Below, one piece after another: positions 1 to 5,827 of a DNA stretch of 7,676 nt (position 1 is the stretch's first letter; each line of letters opens with the position of its first letter). The stretch spans positions 1 through 7,676 of the forward strand of contig JALOCD010000150.1 in NCBI GenBank assembly GCA_023228025.1, given 5' to 3'. The position numbers and the translations under genes are program-made. The stretch is from Prolixibacteraceae bacterium (GTDB lineage: Bacteria; Bacteroidota; Bacteroidia; Bacteroidales; Prolixibacteraceae). The notes beneath the pieces were generated by a model that saw only the letters and a program-made list of their open reading frames with translations, searched no databases and had not been told where the DNA came from.

Positions 1-1451
1 TCGTTGCTCCTTTGCAGCTCAGCTGTCGCAATCTCTATCTTCTTCTGCAAAGTAACGTTAAATTGGGCGATTTCGACAAATCTTAGATTATTTTGCACTG
101 CAATCGCTACTTCGTCGGCAATAATCTCTAATATTTGTACGTCCTGAGCAGCATACGTATTCCCGCTTCGCTTTTGCCCTGATATGAGGTAGCCAACACT
201 TTGATCCTGAGAGGTCATTTTTACTATTGCCCCAATGTGCAAATCACCCAATAATAATCCCACCTCCTCGTTATTATCTTCGATTTCACTGATTATCTTT
301 TGTTGGTTATCGTCTAATATCTCAGATATTTTGACCCAATGTTCATTCGCAAACAATTTAGTGCCCGTCCCTGCTACATGGAAATCAATGGATGATTTTT
401 CATCTACATAGAAATTACAAAACTCAATTTTTAAATTGTTTCTTATTGTCTCGGCAGTATTATTTAGTAATTTGTAAAGATCTGGCTCGATTACAAGTGC
501 CGAATTGACCATGTTGAGCAATTCTTGAGGATCATACACATCTCTATAGAATAGTCTGTTCGAAAATCTATCAAAAAACTTCTTTACTGGTTGAAATGTG
601 AATATTAAAAATACAGCTAATAGCGTAAATAGAAGCGTCTCCCTTAATGTTAGTTTGTTTGATTTATAGAAAGTAGCATTGAGCAAAATAAATGCTATAG
701 AGGCATATAGCACACCGATAGATACTAAGGAAGCGATGTAAGCTACGGACCTAGCAATGATTAGTCTGATATCAAATAATTTGAATTTAATTATGCTATA
801 CGCCAAACCAGACGCTAATAACAATGTCGATAATGGGCCAATGTTTGTCAGTTCAAAAGAGCCTGTGACTACAGGAATAAATAAATTAGTAACTAGTGCA
901 ATCAGGACTGTTCCTATGATGCTCCACAGGATTATGTTAAGTCTGTTCCTCTCAAGCCCCTTAGCTCTACGCAGCCCGAGTATCAACAACACAATTACAC
1001 CTAAAACTGCCAATATCACTCCAAAAAAGTATATTGTCGCAAGATTACCAAAGATAACGGCGGACGCTTCTTTTTGCCTTGAAATACTTTTTATCACAAA
1101 GGGTGTGACGGCAAAAAACGATGTTGCAAGACCAAAATATAAGATAAAACGAGTAATCCTTTGTAATATTGGTGTAATGGGCGGAGCTGTGACATAAACA
1201 AACCATAAGAAAATGTACAATGACAGGCTCGCAGACATTAACACTAAATGATTCAACAACAATGCAACGCTGTAGCTTAACGACTGCAGGTTAGATAGAT
1301 AATTAGAGGTTATCCAAGTAGCTAGAACAAGCACAAACAGCGCAAAAATCCTGTTTATTTTTTCCTTTGGGCTCTTTATCAAAACCAACGAGCCAATAAT
1401 CAATAAAACAGTGGTAGCGAGGGCATTTAGCACAAAATATACAATTGCCAT
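1..1451 (-). CDS. 7TM/GAF membrane sensor histidine kinase, N-terminal part (3' end outside window)
   Basis: Reading the minus strand from the ATG at 1451 gives 483 uninterrupted codons to the window edge. The first ~290 residues are a membrane domain with about nine hydrophobic helices (roughly 4-25, 34-54, 61-87, 101-121, 138-160, 173-196, 207-223, 234-258, 272-286). The stretch around 219-230 (YSIIKFKLFDIR) and the FDRFSNRLFYRD block near 293-304 are typical of 7TM histidine kinases (HisKA_7TM-like). Residues ~315-460 look like a GAF domain, followed by a coiled linker (IAQFNVTLQKKIEIATAELQ) of the kind that precedes a HisKA dimerisation helix. The phosphoacceptor His and ATPase domain would lie outside, so kinase activity is inferred. 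The start is fixed by an in-frame TAA two codons upstream, and TATAAT ends seven bases before ATG, suggesting a leaderless transcript in addition to read-through from the ThiF-like gene 45 bases upstream. The receptor could sense the product of the two upstream enzymes, but no ligand can be read from the sequence. Confidence 0.8.
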   Translation of the reverse strand, partial: MAIVYFVLNALATTVLLIIGSLVLIKSPKEKINRIFALFVLVLATWITSNYLSNLQSLSYSVALLLNHLVLMSASLSLYIFLWFVYVTAPPITPILQRITRFILYFGLATSFFAVTPFVIKSISRQKEASAVIFGNLATIYFFGVILAVLGVIVLLILGLRRAKGLERNRLNIILWSIIGTVLIALVTNLFIPVVTGSFELTNIGPLSTLLLASGLAYSIIKFKLFDIRLIIARSVAYIASLVSIGVLYASIAFILLNATFYKSNKLTLRETLLFTLLAVFLIFTFQPVKKFFDRFSNRLFYRDVYDPQELLNMVNSALVIEPDLYKLLNNTAETIRNNLKIEFCNFYVDEKSSIDFHVAGTGTKLFANEHWVKISEILDDNQQKIISEIEDNNEEVGLLLGDLHIGAIVKMTSQDQSVGYLISGQKRSGNTYAAQDVQILEIIADEVAIAVQNNLRFVEIAQFNVTLQKKIEIATAELQRSN

Positions 1452-1458
1452 TTACTTC

Positions 1459-1464
1459 ATTATA
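1459..1464 (-). promoter_or_regulatory. -10 box (TATAAT) of the sensor kinase gene, leaderless configuration
   Basis: On the minus strand a perfect TATAAT is followed by seven bases (GAAGTAA) and then the ATG of the sensor kinase, placing the expected transcription start at or next to the start codon. No Shine-Dalgarno sequence is visible before this ATG. No clear -35 box is seen. The box sits in the 45-base gap behind the ThiF-like gene, so it would be an internal operon promoter. Confidence 0.5.
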
Positions 1465-1496
1465 GGCATTAGCTTTATTATCTGCTAGATATACGA

Positions 1497-2384
1497 CTAA
1501 TAATCTACTTTTGGCACCATTTTGAAGACATTCTTCAGCACGGTTCTTGCTAAAAACCTGTAGTGAGAAAAAACTGGGTCCCTCAATACTTTCGCCTCGG
1601 CAGTCATTGCGTCTATCATCAACAGCTTTGGGGCATAAATTGGTTCTGGGCGGTTATTTTGGGAGTGGATTATATTCAACAGTGCCTGAGTAGCGCCCGT
1701 GCCTGCTGCAATTGCGACTCCTGGCGCGATTGAAGGCGCAGATTTTTCACCTTTAGCTACCTTATCAAGTACCGACAAATCACCATACGGTGGTATGTAC
1801 GGAAGCCATCTACTTATGGGCACCTCAGCTTTGTCAATTTCTTCAAGTGATGCTGTTTCCGAAAGCCCTAGATTTTCTTCTAATGTCCTACCTGTAGGAT
1901 GATAAGTAGTGACAACTGTGCCAAAACCTAAATTTAGAGCCATCAAGTTTGGAATTCCCTGTTTCCTGGCACTCCGAGCAATCATCACACCCAAGCTATG
2001 GATTGTGTACTCAGTCTCATCAACTACTAGATCAGCACCTTCGACAAATTCATCAACATTTGTAGCACTTATACCTTCATCGTAGACTTTAACAATAATT
2101 TCTGGGTTAATCGATTTTAAATACTCAGCAACTGCGTGAGCTTTATTTGTATCAATCGTGTCAGCGCTACAAACTGCTTGTCTGTTAAGATTCTCAATCT
2201 CAAAAGGATCTGGGTCAGCCAATCTTATCTCTCCAAAACCCATTCTCGCTAATTGCACGGCTAGCATTCCGCCATCACCACCAGCTCCTGCTATCGCAAT
2301 AACCGAAGATTGTATCTTTTCTTGCTCTTCTTTTGACAAGAAACCTAGGTTTCTCTCAAAAGCTTTCGCTTTATTGAATTCCAT
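1497..2384 (-). CDS. ThiF/MoeB/E1-like adenylyltransferase
   Basis: The 295-residue protein has the E1-like Rossmann fold signature: a glycine-rich nucleotide loop GAGGDGG at 33-39, then DPDPFEIENLNRQ at 57-69 with the Asp and Arg that bind ATP in the ThiF/MoeB family, and a C-terminal helix region (SAPSIAPGVAIAAGTGATQALL, about 215-236) like that following the catalytic core. Family members adenylate a carboxylate, usually the C-terminus of a ubiquitin-like protein or a peptide. Here the only cysteine is Cys72, so the zinc-binding CxxC pairs and the usual catalytic cysteine of MoeB/ThiF are absent, which suggests simple adenylation, amide or ring formation rather than sulfur transfer. It overlaps the acyltransferase gene by 14 bases, indicating translational coupling and a joint pathway. 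No ubiquitin-like partner is visible; the substrate could be the acyltransferase product or a peptide. The family is fairly certain, the reaction is not. Confidence 0.85.
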   Translation of the reverse strand: MEFNKAKAFERNLGFLSKEEQEKIQSSVIAIAGAGGDGGMLAVQLARMGFGEIRLADPDPFEIENLNRQAVCSADTIDTNKAHAVAEYLKSINPEIIVKVYDEGISATNVDEFVEGADLVVDETEYTIHSLGVMIARSARKQGIPNLMALNLGFGTVVTTYHPTGRTLEENLGLSETASLEEIDKAEVPISRWLPYIPPYGDLSVLDKVAKGEKSAPSIAPGVAIAAGTGATQALLNIIHSQNNRPEPIYAPKLLMIDAMTAEAKVLRDPVFSHYRFLARTVLKNVFKMVPKVDY

Positions 2385-3204
2385 CTTCTTTTTTCCTAGT
2401 AAGATTCTCTGGGTAGAATCCTAAGCCTAAATTACCATTTTCATTTTTAAAGAACTTTGTTATGAATAACTTTTCTTCAATATCATTATCGACTTGTTCA
2501 ATAATATCCTTGGGCGTAATCCTTACGGCCATATTTTTTGTATTACCATATTTGGGTAAAATCCTTGGTTCAGATAACACTTCCATGGGTAAACCGGTCC
2601 GCTGAAGTAATCTGTAGAATGGCCTTTCGATGACAAAATAAGCCGTTAAGTTTTCATTATTGACGGCATACTGCGTCATTGATCTAATTAGAGCCAGGGC
2701 CACTAAATGTTGCGTGGCTTTATCCTCGTGTCTAGAGATGAATCTTGATACTTCTAAAGCACCAACTTCAGCTGGCCCGTCCTCGAACACTTCAGGAAAT
2801 AACTCCTCCACTGGTAGCTTTTCATCATCGCTTCTCTTCTTTATAAGTCGGCTAGTGCCAATCACTCTGGTCACTCCGTCTTCGGGGGAGCGCTCAACTG
2901 TTGCAAATGCTACTGATCTATCATCGTCTTGATCTCTTTCACATCCATTTGCATCCCTACAGTCAGGAGTCAAAAAGTGCATCTCATCAATGTAGACATT
3001 AGCTCGTAGTTTTGTAGCAGCTACATAGTATTCAGGACTGTTGATAACATTTTCAACAGCCACCTTACCAATCCAAAATTGAGCACCTGGCTCAGTCTCA
3101 AATATTTCTGAACTTACCTGTGGTATTTCTGCAGAAACTTCTGATTGTACTTTTGCGGCTAGCATATTGCTGTATATATTAACATAAGCTTTGTTATTTG
3201 TCAA
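2371..3204 (-). CDS. LuxI/FeeM-like GNAT N-acyltransferase (putative signal synthase)
   Basis: The 277-residue cytoplasmic protein follows the pattern of the acyl-homoserine-lactone synthase / N-acyl amino acid synthase / PEP-CTERM-associated acyltransferase superfamily: YYVAATKLRANVYIDEMHFL at 59-78 matches the N-terminal R-x-x-VY-x-E region, SRLIKK...LPVEELFPEVF (118-140) matches the LuxI R-L-...-FP segment, and EVSRF at 151-155 matches the diagnostic E-x-SRF motif. Such enzymes transfer a fatty acyl group to an amine of an amino acid or its derivative. The acyl donor and acceptor cannot be read here. Two starts are possible: TTG at 3204 with an AAGGTG Shine-Dalgarno eight bases before it, or ATG at 3165 (residue 14), which lies seven bases after TATATA and would be leaderless; the domain is unaffected. 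A hairpin and a TTGACA promoter lie upstream. The gene overlaps the ThiF-like gene by 14 bases and is first in the operon. Confidence 0.72.
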   Translation of the reverse strand: MTNNKAYVNIYSNMLAAKVQSEVSAEIPQVSSEIFETEPGAQFWIGKVAVENVINSPEYYVAATKLRANVYIDEMHFLTPDCRDANGCERDQDDDRSVAFATVERSPEDGVTRVIGTSRLIKKRSDDEKLPVEELFPEVFEDGPAEVGALEVSRFISRHEDKATQHLVALALIRSMTQYAVNNENLTAYFVIERPFYRLLQRTGLPMEVLSEPRILPKYGNTKNMAVRITPKDIIEQVDNDIEEKLFITKFFKNENGNLGLGFYPENLTRKKEDGIQ

Positions 3205-3230
3205 TCTTATAACACCTTAGAATTTAAAAA

Positions 3231-3270
3231 CACGCTCTGAATAATAGGGGTTATCCCCTTTCAGAACGTG
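3231..3270 (-). terminator. Leader hairpin followed by a U-tract: putative attenuator of the acyltransferase operon
   Basis: In minus-strand RNA the arms CACGUUCUGAA and UUCAGAGCGUG pair over all 11 positions with one G-U wobble; the plus-strand version would have a C-A mismatch, so the structure is better suited to the minus transcript. A second stem GGGG-AUAA-CCCC sits inside the loop. The hairpin is followed directly by UUUUUAAAUU (3230-3221), the layout of an intrinsic terminator. It lies between the predicted promoter and the acyltransferase start, where no gene ends, so attenuation is the simplest reading; a DNA-binding operator is possible. Confidence 0.5.
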
Positions 3271-3308
3271 ATTATTTTTAAAATGTTCTATTGTGCTATG
3301 ACTCTTTA

Positions 3309-3337
3309 AATAAAGCACACCACCCCCGTTTTGTCAA
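3309..3337 (-). promoter_or_regulatory. Promoter of the acyltransferase-ThiF-kinase operon
   Basis: On the minus strand a perfect TTGACA (3337-3332) is followed by a 17-base spacer and TTTATT (3314-3309), with TGC immediately before the hexamer giving an extended -10. The start point would be near 3302, leaving a leader of about 100 bases that contains the hairpin at 3231-3270. An inverted pair TGTGCT/AGCACA (3292-3297 and 3314-3319) flanks the -10 region and could be a protein site. Confidence 0.55.
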
Positions 3338-3342
3338 CATCG
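3321..3342. repeat. 22-base promoter-linked element, copy 1
   Basis: This stretch is identical at 20 of 22 positions to 5828-5849. Read on the minus strand the shared part is GATGTTGACRAAACNGGGG, which contains the -35 box. Both copies lie in divergent intergenic regions, pointed toward the minus-strand operon. The conservation extends beyond the hexamer, which suggests a shared regulator or sigma factor preference rather than chance. Confidence 0.6.
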
Positions 3343-3391
3343 AGGATTCTTTTTTAGCCAACCAATGCCTACCGCTGATTTGTATATTTTG

Positions 3392-3406
3392 TGCTATAAC
3401 TAGCTA
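3392..3406 (+). promoter_or_regulatory. Extended -10 promoter, leaderless, copy 1 of the TGYTATAACTAGC set
   Basis: TGC-TATAAC followed by six bases (TAGCTA) and then ATG at 3407. The spacing places transcription start on the A of the start codon. No Shine-Dalgarno sequence and no good -35 box is visible. Nearly identical sequences precede the genes at 6271 and 7493. Confidence 0.7.
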
Positions 3407-4006
3407 ATGAAGTTAAAATTTGAGTACTCGTTTGAAACAGAGTTGGAAAGCTTTGAATATTTAGCCAGTAGCTACGAAACTTTTAAAAGATACGGTTACA
3501 GAGTAAGTGTACCAAGTGGTTTTGATTTAAATACAAAAGACAAAAAGGGTTTAAAAAAGCAGATCGAACTAGAGCTAGAATCCACCATGGTAAAAAAAGC
3601 AAAAAAAGAAATCATCAATAGATGGGGCCAGAATAAAGATGTAATTAACGCCTTTTTTGATCAACTGCCTTATGAAAAGCCAAATACAATGATTGTTAAA
3701 CTTACAAAATACGGCACTGGCAGCTTTTATAATTATGGTAACCCAAAATATATTGTAGTGATGGTAAATACCGTAAGAGATTTGCTTATGACTGTAATAC
3801 ACGAATCTATACACTGCGTAATTGAAAAACCAGTTGTACAAAAGCATAAGTTAGACCAGCCTACCAAAGAAGGATTATTGGACTGGTTATTTATCAACAA
3901 CATCCACATTAAAAGCTTATTTCCTGACTATCAATATAGGGATTTTATCAAAAAACCGACTAACAAACTTATTGAAGAAATCGGCTGGGACATTTTTTGC
4001 CAGTAA
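3407..4006 (+). CDS. Putative HExxH zinc metallopeptidase-like protein, paralog 1
   Basis: I do not recognise a named family for this 199-residue protein. It has no signal peptide or membrane helix. The C-terminal half carries HESIH at 132-136, then 18 residues, then Glu155 in KEGLLDW, a spacing very close to the HExxH-19-E of gluzincins, so His132, His136 and Glu155 are likely zinc ligands and Glu133 the catalytic base. Conserved with the paralog at 6879 are MKLxFEY at the N-terminus, YRxxxPxGFxL near 31-41, LKKQI near 49-53, PYE near 88-90, TKYGxG near 100-105, IEKPVxQK after the zinc motif, and FPxY near 172-175. The N-terminal ~100 residues contain no motif I know and may recognise the substrate. 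The start is supported by the same MKL-x-FEY beginning in all three paralogs and by the -10 box six bases before it. Base composition is AT-rich. Proteolytic activity is inferred from the motif only. Confidence 0.75.
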   Translation: MKLKFEYSFETELESFEYLASSYETFKRYGYRVSVPSGFDLNTKDKKGLKKQIELELESTMVKKAKKEIINRWGQNKDVINAFFDQLPYEKPNTMIVKLTKYGTGSFYNYGNPKYIVVMVNTVRDLLMTVIHESIHCVIEKPVVQKHKLDQPTKEGLLDWLFINNIHIKSLFPDYQYRDFIKKPTNKLIEEIGWDIFCQ

Positions 4007-4051
4007 TTTTTATTCAAATGACCTTAAATAGATATTACTAATAAAAAATTA

Positions 4052-4098
4052 TAGCCCAGCCACTCCACAGGTATCGCTACCAATAGAGGGCTGGGCTA
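4052..4098 (-). terminator. Intrinsic terminator of the RiPP operon, with nested stems
   Basis: On the minus strand a perfect 10-bp stem TAGCCCAGCC/GGCTGGGCTA encloses a 27-base loop and is followed by TAATTTTTTATT. Inside the loop a further CTC/GAG pairing and a small hairpin GGTA-GCGA-TACC (4070-4081) extend the structure. It lies in the 145-base gap between the convergent metallopeptidase gene and the precursor peptide gene; the T-tract is only on the minus side. Confidence 0.75.
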
Positions 4099-4102
4099 AG
4101 CG

Positions 4103-4123
4103 GGAATCGTAAGTACGATTTCC
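4103..4123 (-). other. Second small hairpin between precursor gene and terminator
   Basis: AATCGT-AAGT-ACGATT forms a 6-bp stem with a tetraloop, extendable by GG/CC across a one-base bulge. It stands just upstream of the terminator on the minus transcript and downstream of the precursor stop. It could protect the 3' end of the short precursor mRNA; no T-tract follows, so it is not a terminator on its own. Confidence 0.4.
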
Positions 4124-4151
4124 TTGAGAGAGATCCTAGGCCATCGCCGAC

Positions 4152-4289
4152 CTAATAGTTGGGATCAGGACAGTTGCCATCTGGGCAAGGACAGTCGAAG
4201 CACTGAGTTGAACACTCATCGCACGGCTGTGCCAAGTCGATGCTAGCGCTCGAGCTGTGAACGATAGTGCTATCGGTGACAATAGCCAT
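4152..4289 (-). CDS. Cysteine-rich RiPP precursor peptide (45 residues, six Cys)
   Basis: The ATG at 4289 lies four bases after the stop of the radical SAM gene and has a very strong Shine-Dalgarno (AAAGGGGGTGAT) made of the last maturase codons, so translation is coupled. The product is 45 residues: a Ser/Ile-rich, cysteine-free leader (1-20) and a core with Cys23, 26, 30, 33, 35 and 40. Four of the cysteines stand in C-x-[D/E] arrangement (23/25, 30/32, 35/37, 40/42), and residues 35-44 are a tandem CPDGN-CPDPN. Position beside an RRE-like/SPASM maturase and the cysteine content mark it as the likely substrate, perhaps a thioether-bridged ranthipeptide or sactipeptide. Six cysteines in 45 residues match the arithmetic of SCIFF peptides, but the sequence does not look like SCIFF. 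No protease, immunity gene or exporter is linked. A longer reading frame extends to 4505 inside the maturase gene but has no ribosome site and is antagonistic to the maturase frame, so the short start is chosen. Confidence 0.85.
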   Translation of the reverse strand: MAIVTDSTIVHSSSASIDLAQPCDECSTQCFDCPCPDGNCPDPNY

Positions 4290-4292
4290 GAT

Positions 4293-4304
4293 ATCACCCC
4301 CTTT
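4293..4304 (-). promoter_or_regulatory. Strong ribosome binding site of the precursor peptide
   Basis: AAAGGGGGTGAT, four bases before the precursor ATG when counted from the GGGGGTGA core. The stop codon TGA of the maturase (4296-4294) is part of it. It decides the start of the 45-residue peptide and couples its translation to the maturase. Confidence 0.8.
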
Positions 4305-5667
4305 CGCTAACACCGTTGAGGTTTCGTGCCATCTGGAGCCCTTTAATGCGCAGGACTCGCGGTAGAATCTGTTTGTAGACTTCACAGTACGGAGTTGGGG
4401 CATCAAATCTGCCCAAGGTGGCTTTTGTCTGCAAAGGGCAACCACCAGCACAACTCGTTCTCCAAACACATTCTTTGCAGTGTTCATAGACTGAGGTGTT
4501 GGCATTTGTCAGGGCCACATTTGATGTTGACATGTTTTCTATAATGTCACCATCATCCGTAAGTCTGCCATAGGGTCTTGCGAGACCCAACCCGCAAACA
4601 CCAAGATTGCCGTCATGACCCGCTGCAAAGAAGTTGCTCCCCGCACCGCATGCTCTACCGACAGGTCTGCTAAAAGATGTATCACCAAACTTATGAATGA
4701 AGGTGATATCTTTTGCGGGTAGATCTGCTTCAATCATGTCGTATACGCCATGAAAGGCCTCTATCAGCTGTGGAATGCTAGAAAGGAGCCCAGGTGCGCC
4801 TGTGTCGGCATCCCTCTCGAGTGAAAAACGAAAGTAGTATTCGTTTTCCATCAAAAAGGTAGTCAGCTCTTCAAGGTGCATCATATTCGCTGGCGCAACA
4901 GTCACCATCACTGAGGGATCAATACCAGCGTCTTTGAGCCTTTGTAGACCCCTAACAGCACCAGTAAAGCTCCCATGGCCTTTGTTGTCAGAGCGGTTTG
5001 CGTCGTGAATTTCGCCAAGACCGTCAAGTGAGACACCGGCACCAATTGAATGGTTAACGAAGTACTCAACTTTCTGTGGCGTTACTAACACGCCATTGGT
5101 AAGCACAACGTAGTTGACTTGTATCGTGCCCTTGGCGTGCTCTGCGTAATCCACGAGGTCTTGGATCATCCTGAATCGCAAGAGCGGCTCTCCGCCGGCA
5201 AACTTGATGTTTAGGACTCCAATGTCATTCTTGCGACAGGACTCCAACATCTTGTCTATTACCGACTTGCCTGTCTCTAATGACATATCCCCAGGATGTT
5301 TGTGGATGTAGCAGTAGGAACATGCCAAATTACATCTGTTGGTCAGATGCATCCAGCAAGCCATACTGCGCTGATGTGTGATATGTTCACGCAGTTCATG
5401 CGTGAATTGCTCAGAGATCCTCAGCACCTCGCACACGGCAAGGGTTTGGACTTCCTCAATCACCATGTCAGACTCACGAGCATCTGCTTGCACGATGTCA
5501 CTGACGCTATGCTTTCCGTCGCACAGGTCAATAATATCTTGCGTCTGCTGGTCTACAAGCGTTACTCCACCGTACCCGAGCGGGTTGTAGTAGAGCCTGT
5601 TGTTACCTATACCGTCGACATACTGACCACTAATGAGGAGTGGCCTATTTTGGAGTGTAATCTCCAT
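4294..5667 (-). CDS. Radical SAM/SPASM RiPP maturase with N-terminal PqqD-like domain
   Basis: The 457-residue protein begins with a PqqD-like/RiPP recognition domain (about residues 10-85; NPLGYGGVTLVDQQT and the following DLCDGKHSVSDIVQ are typical), which would bind the precursor leader. The radical SAM core follows: C112-x3-C116-x2-C119 for the [4Fe-4S]/SAM cluster, AGGEPLLR at 157-164 and VSLDG at 212-216. The C-terminal SPASM domain is complete, with C340-x12-G-x4-C358, then C397-x2-C400-x5-C406-x3-C410 and finally C428, enough for two auxiliary clusters. Such enzymes generate a 5'-deoxyadenosyl radical and cross-link cysteines in a peptide. The start at 5667 is chosen because AAAGGGGTGA stands five bases before it; an open frame continues upstream to 5766 without a ribosome site. 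It is first in a two-gene operon with the precursor four bases downstream. Its G+C is clearly higher than that of the gene at 3407, consistent with transfer. Confidence 0.93.
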   Translation of the reverse strand: MEITLQNRPLLISGQYVDGIGNNRLYYNPLGYGGVTLVDQQTQDIIDLCDGKHSVSDIVQADARESDMVIEEVQTLAVCEVLRISEQFTHELREHITHQRSMACWMHLTNRCNLACSYCYIHKHPGDMSLETGKSVIDKMLESCRKNDIGVLNIKFAGGEPLLRFRMIQDLVDYAEHAKGTIQVNYVVLTNGVLVTPQKVEYFVNHSIGAGVSLDGLGEIHDANRSDNKGHGSFTGAVRGLQRLKDAGIDPSVMVTVAPANMMHLEELTTFLMENEYYFRFSLERDADTGAPGLLSSIPQLIEAFHGVYDMIEADLPAKDITFIHKFGDTSFSRPVGRACGAGSNFFAAGHDGNLGVCGLGLARPYGRLTDDGDIIENMSTSNVALTNANTSVYEHCKECVWRTSCAGGCPLQTKATLGRFDAPTPYCEVYKQILPRVLRIKGLQMARNLNGVSERG

Positions 5668-5672
5668 TTTTG

Positions 5673-5682
5673 TCACCCCTTT
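5673..5682 (-). promoter_or_regulatory. Strong ribosome binding site of the radical SAM maturase
   Basis: AAAGGGGTGA five bases before ATG 5667. It resembles the site of the precursor gene closely and fixes the maturase start, against the longer frame to 5766. The leaderless-looking plus-strand genes nearby have no such site. Confidence 0.75.
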
Positions 5683-5741
5683 AGATGTCAGTATCTGGCT
5701 AATCTCTTTTGTGAACGAACAGAGACAAGAAGTACAACCCC

Positions 5742-5757
5742 TCACCTCTTGAGGTGA
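5742..5757. promoter_or_regulatory. 16-base palindrome in the maturase leader (possible operator or SD-masking hairpin)
   Basis: TCACCTC-TT-GAGGTGA has perfect 7-base arms. It lies about 75 bases before the maturase start and just after a possible proximal -10 (TGT-TATTTT, with TTGCAT 17 bases before it). It could be a repressor site over a transcription start. In RNA the GAGGTGA half is itself Shine-Dalgarno-like and precedes a 12-codon TTG frame (5737-5699), so a leader-peptide role is conceivable but weak. Confidence 0.4.
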
Positions 5758-5827
5758 AAATAACATATTTTTGATAATAATGCAATGCTTTTATGAGCCT
5801 ATTCGTTAAAGGGCAGTGTCTACGAAT

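Noticed and set aside
757..1197. Plus-strand open frame of 146 codons
   Set aside because: It lies entirely opposite the membrane-helix coding part of the sensor kinase, has no ribosome site or promoter, and its sequence shows no recognisable domain.
3288..3320. TGTGCTATGAC on the plus strand as a fourth leaderless promoter
   Set aside because: It resembles the TGYTATAAC boxes, but no start codon follows at six or seven bases; it may only be part of the TGTGCT/AGCACA inverted repeat.
4152..4289. Assignment of the precursor to the SCIFF family
   Set aside because: Length and cysteine number match the acronym, but cysteine spacing and leader do not resemble clostridial SCIFF peptides as I know them.
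4290..4505. Longer start of the precursor peptide, up to 4505
   Set aside because: The extra 72 codons overlap the SPASM domain in another frame and lack a ribosome site, while the start at 4289 has an excellent one and gives a RiPP-like length.
5296..5757. Plus-strand open frames opposite the maturase N-terminus
   Set aside because: They are antisense shadows of a gene with complete radical SAM motifs and have no start signals.
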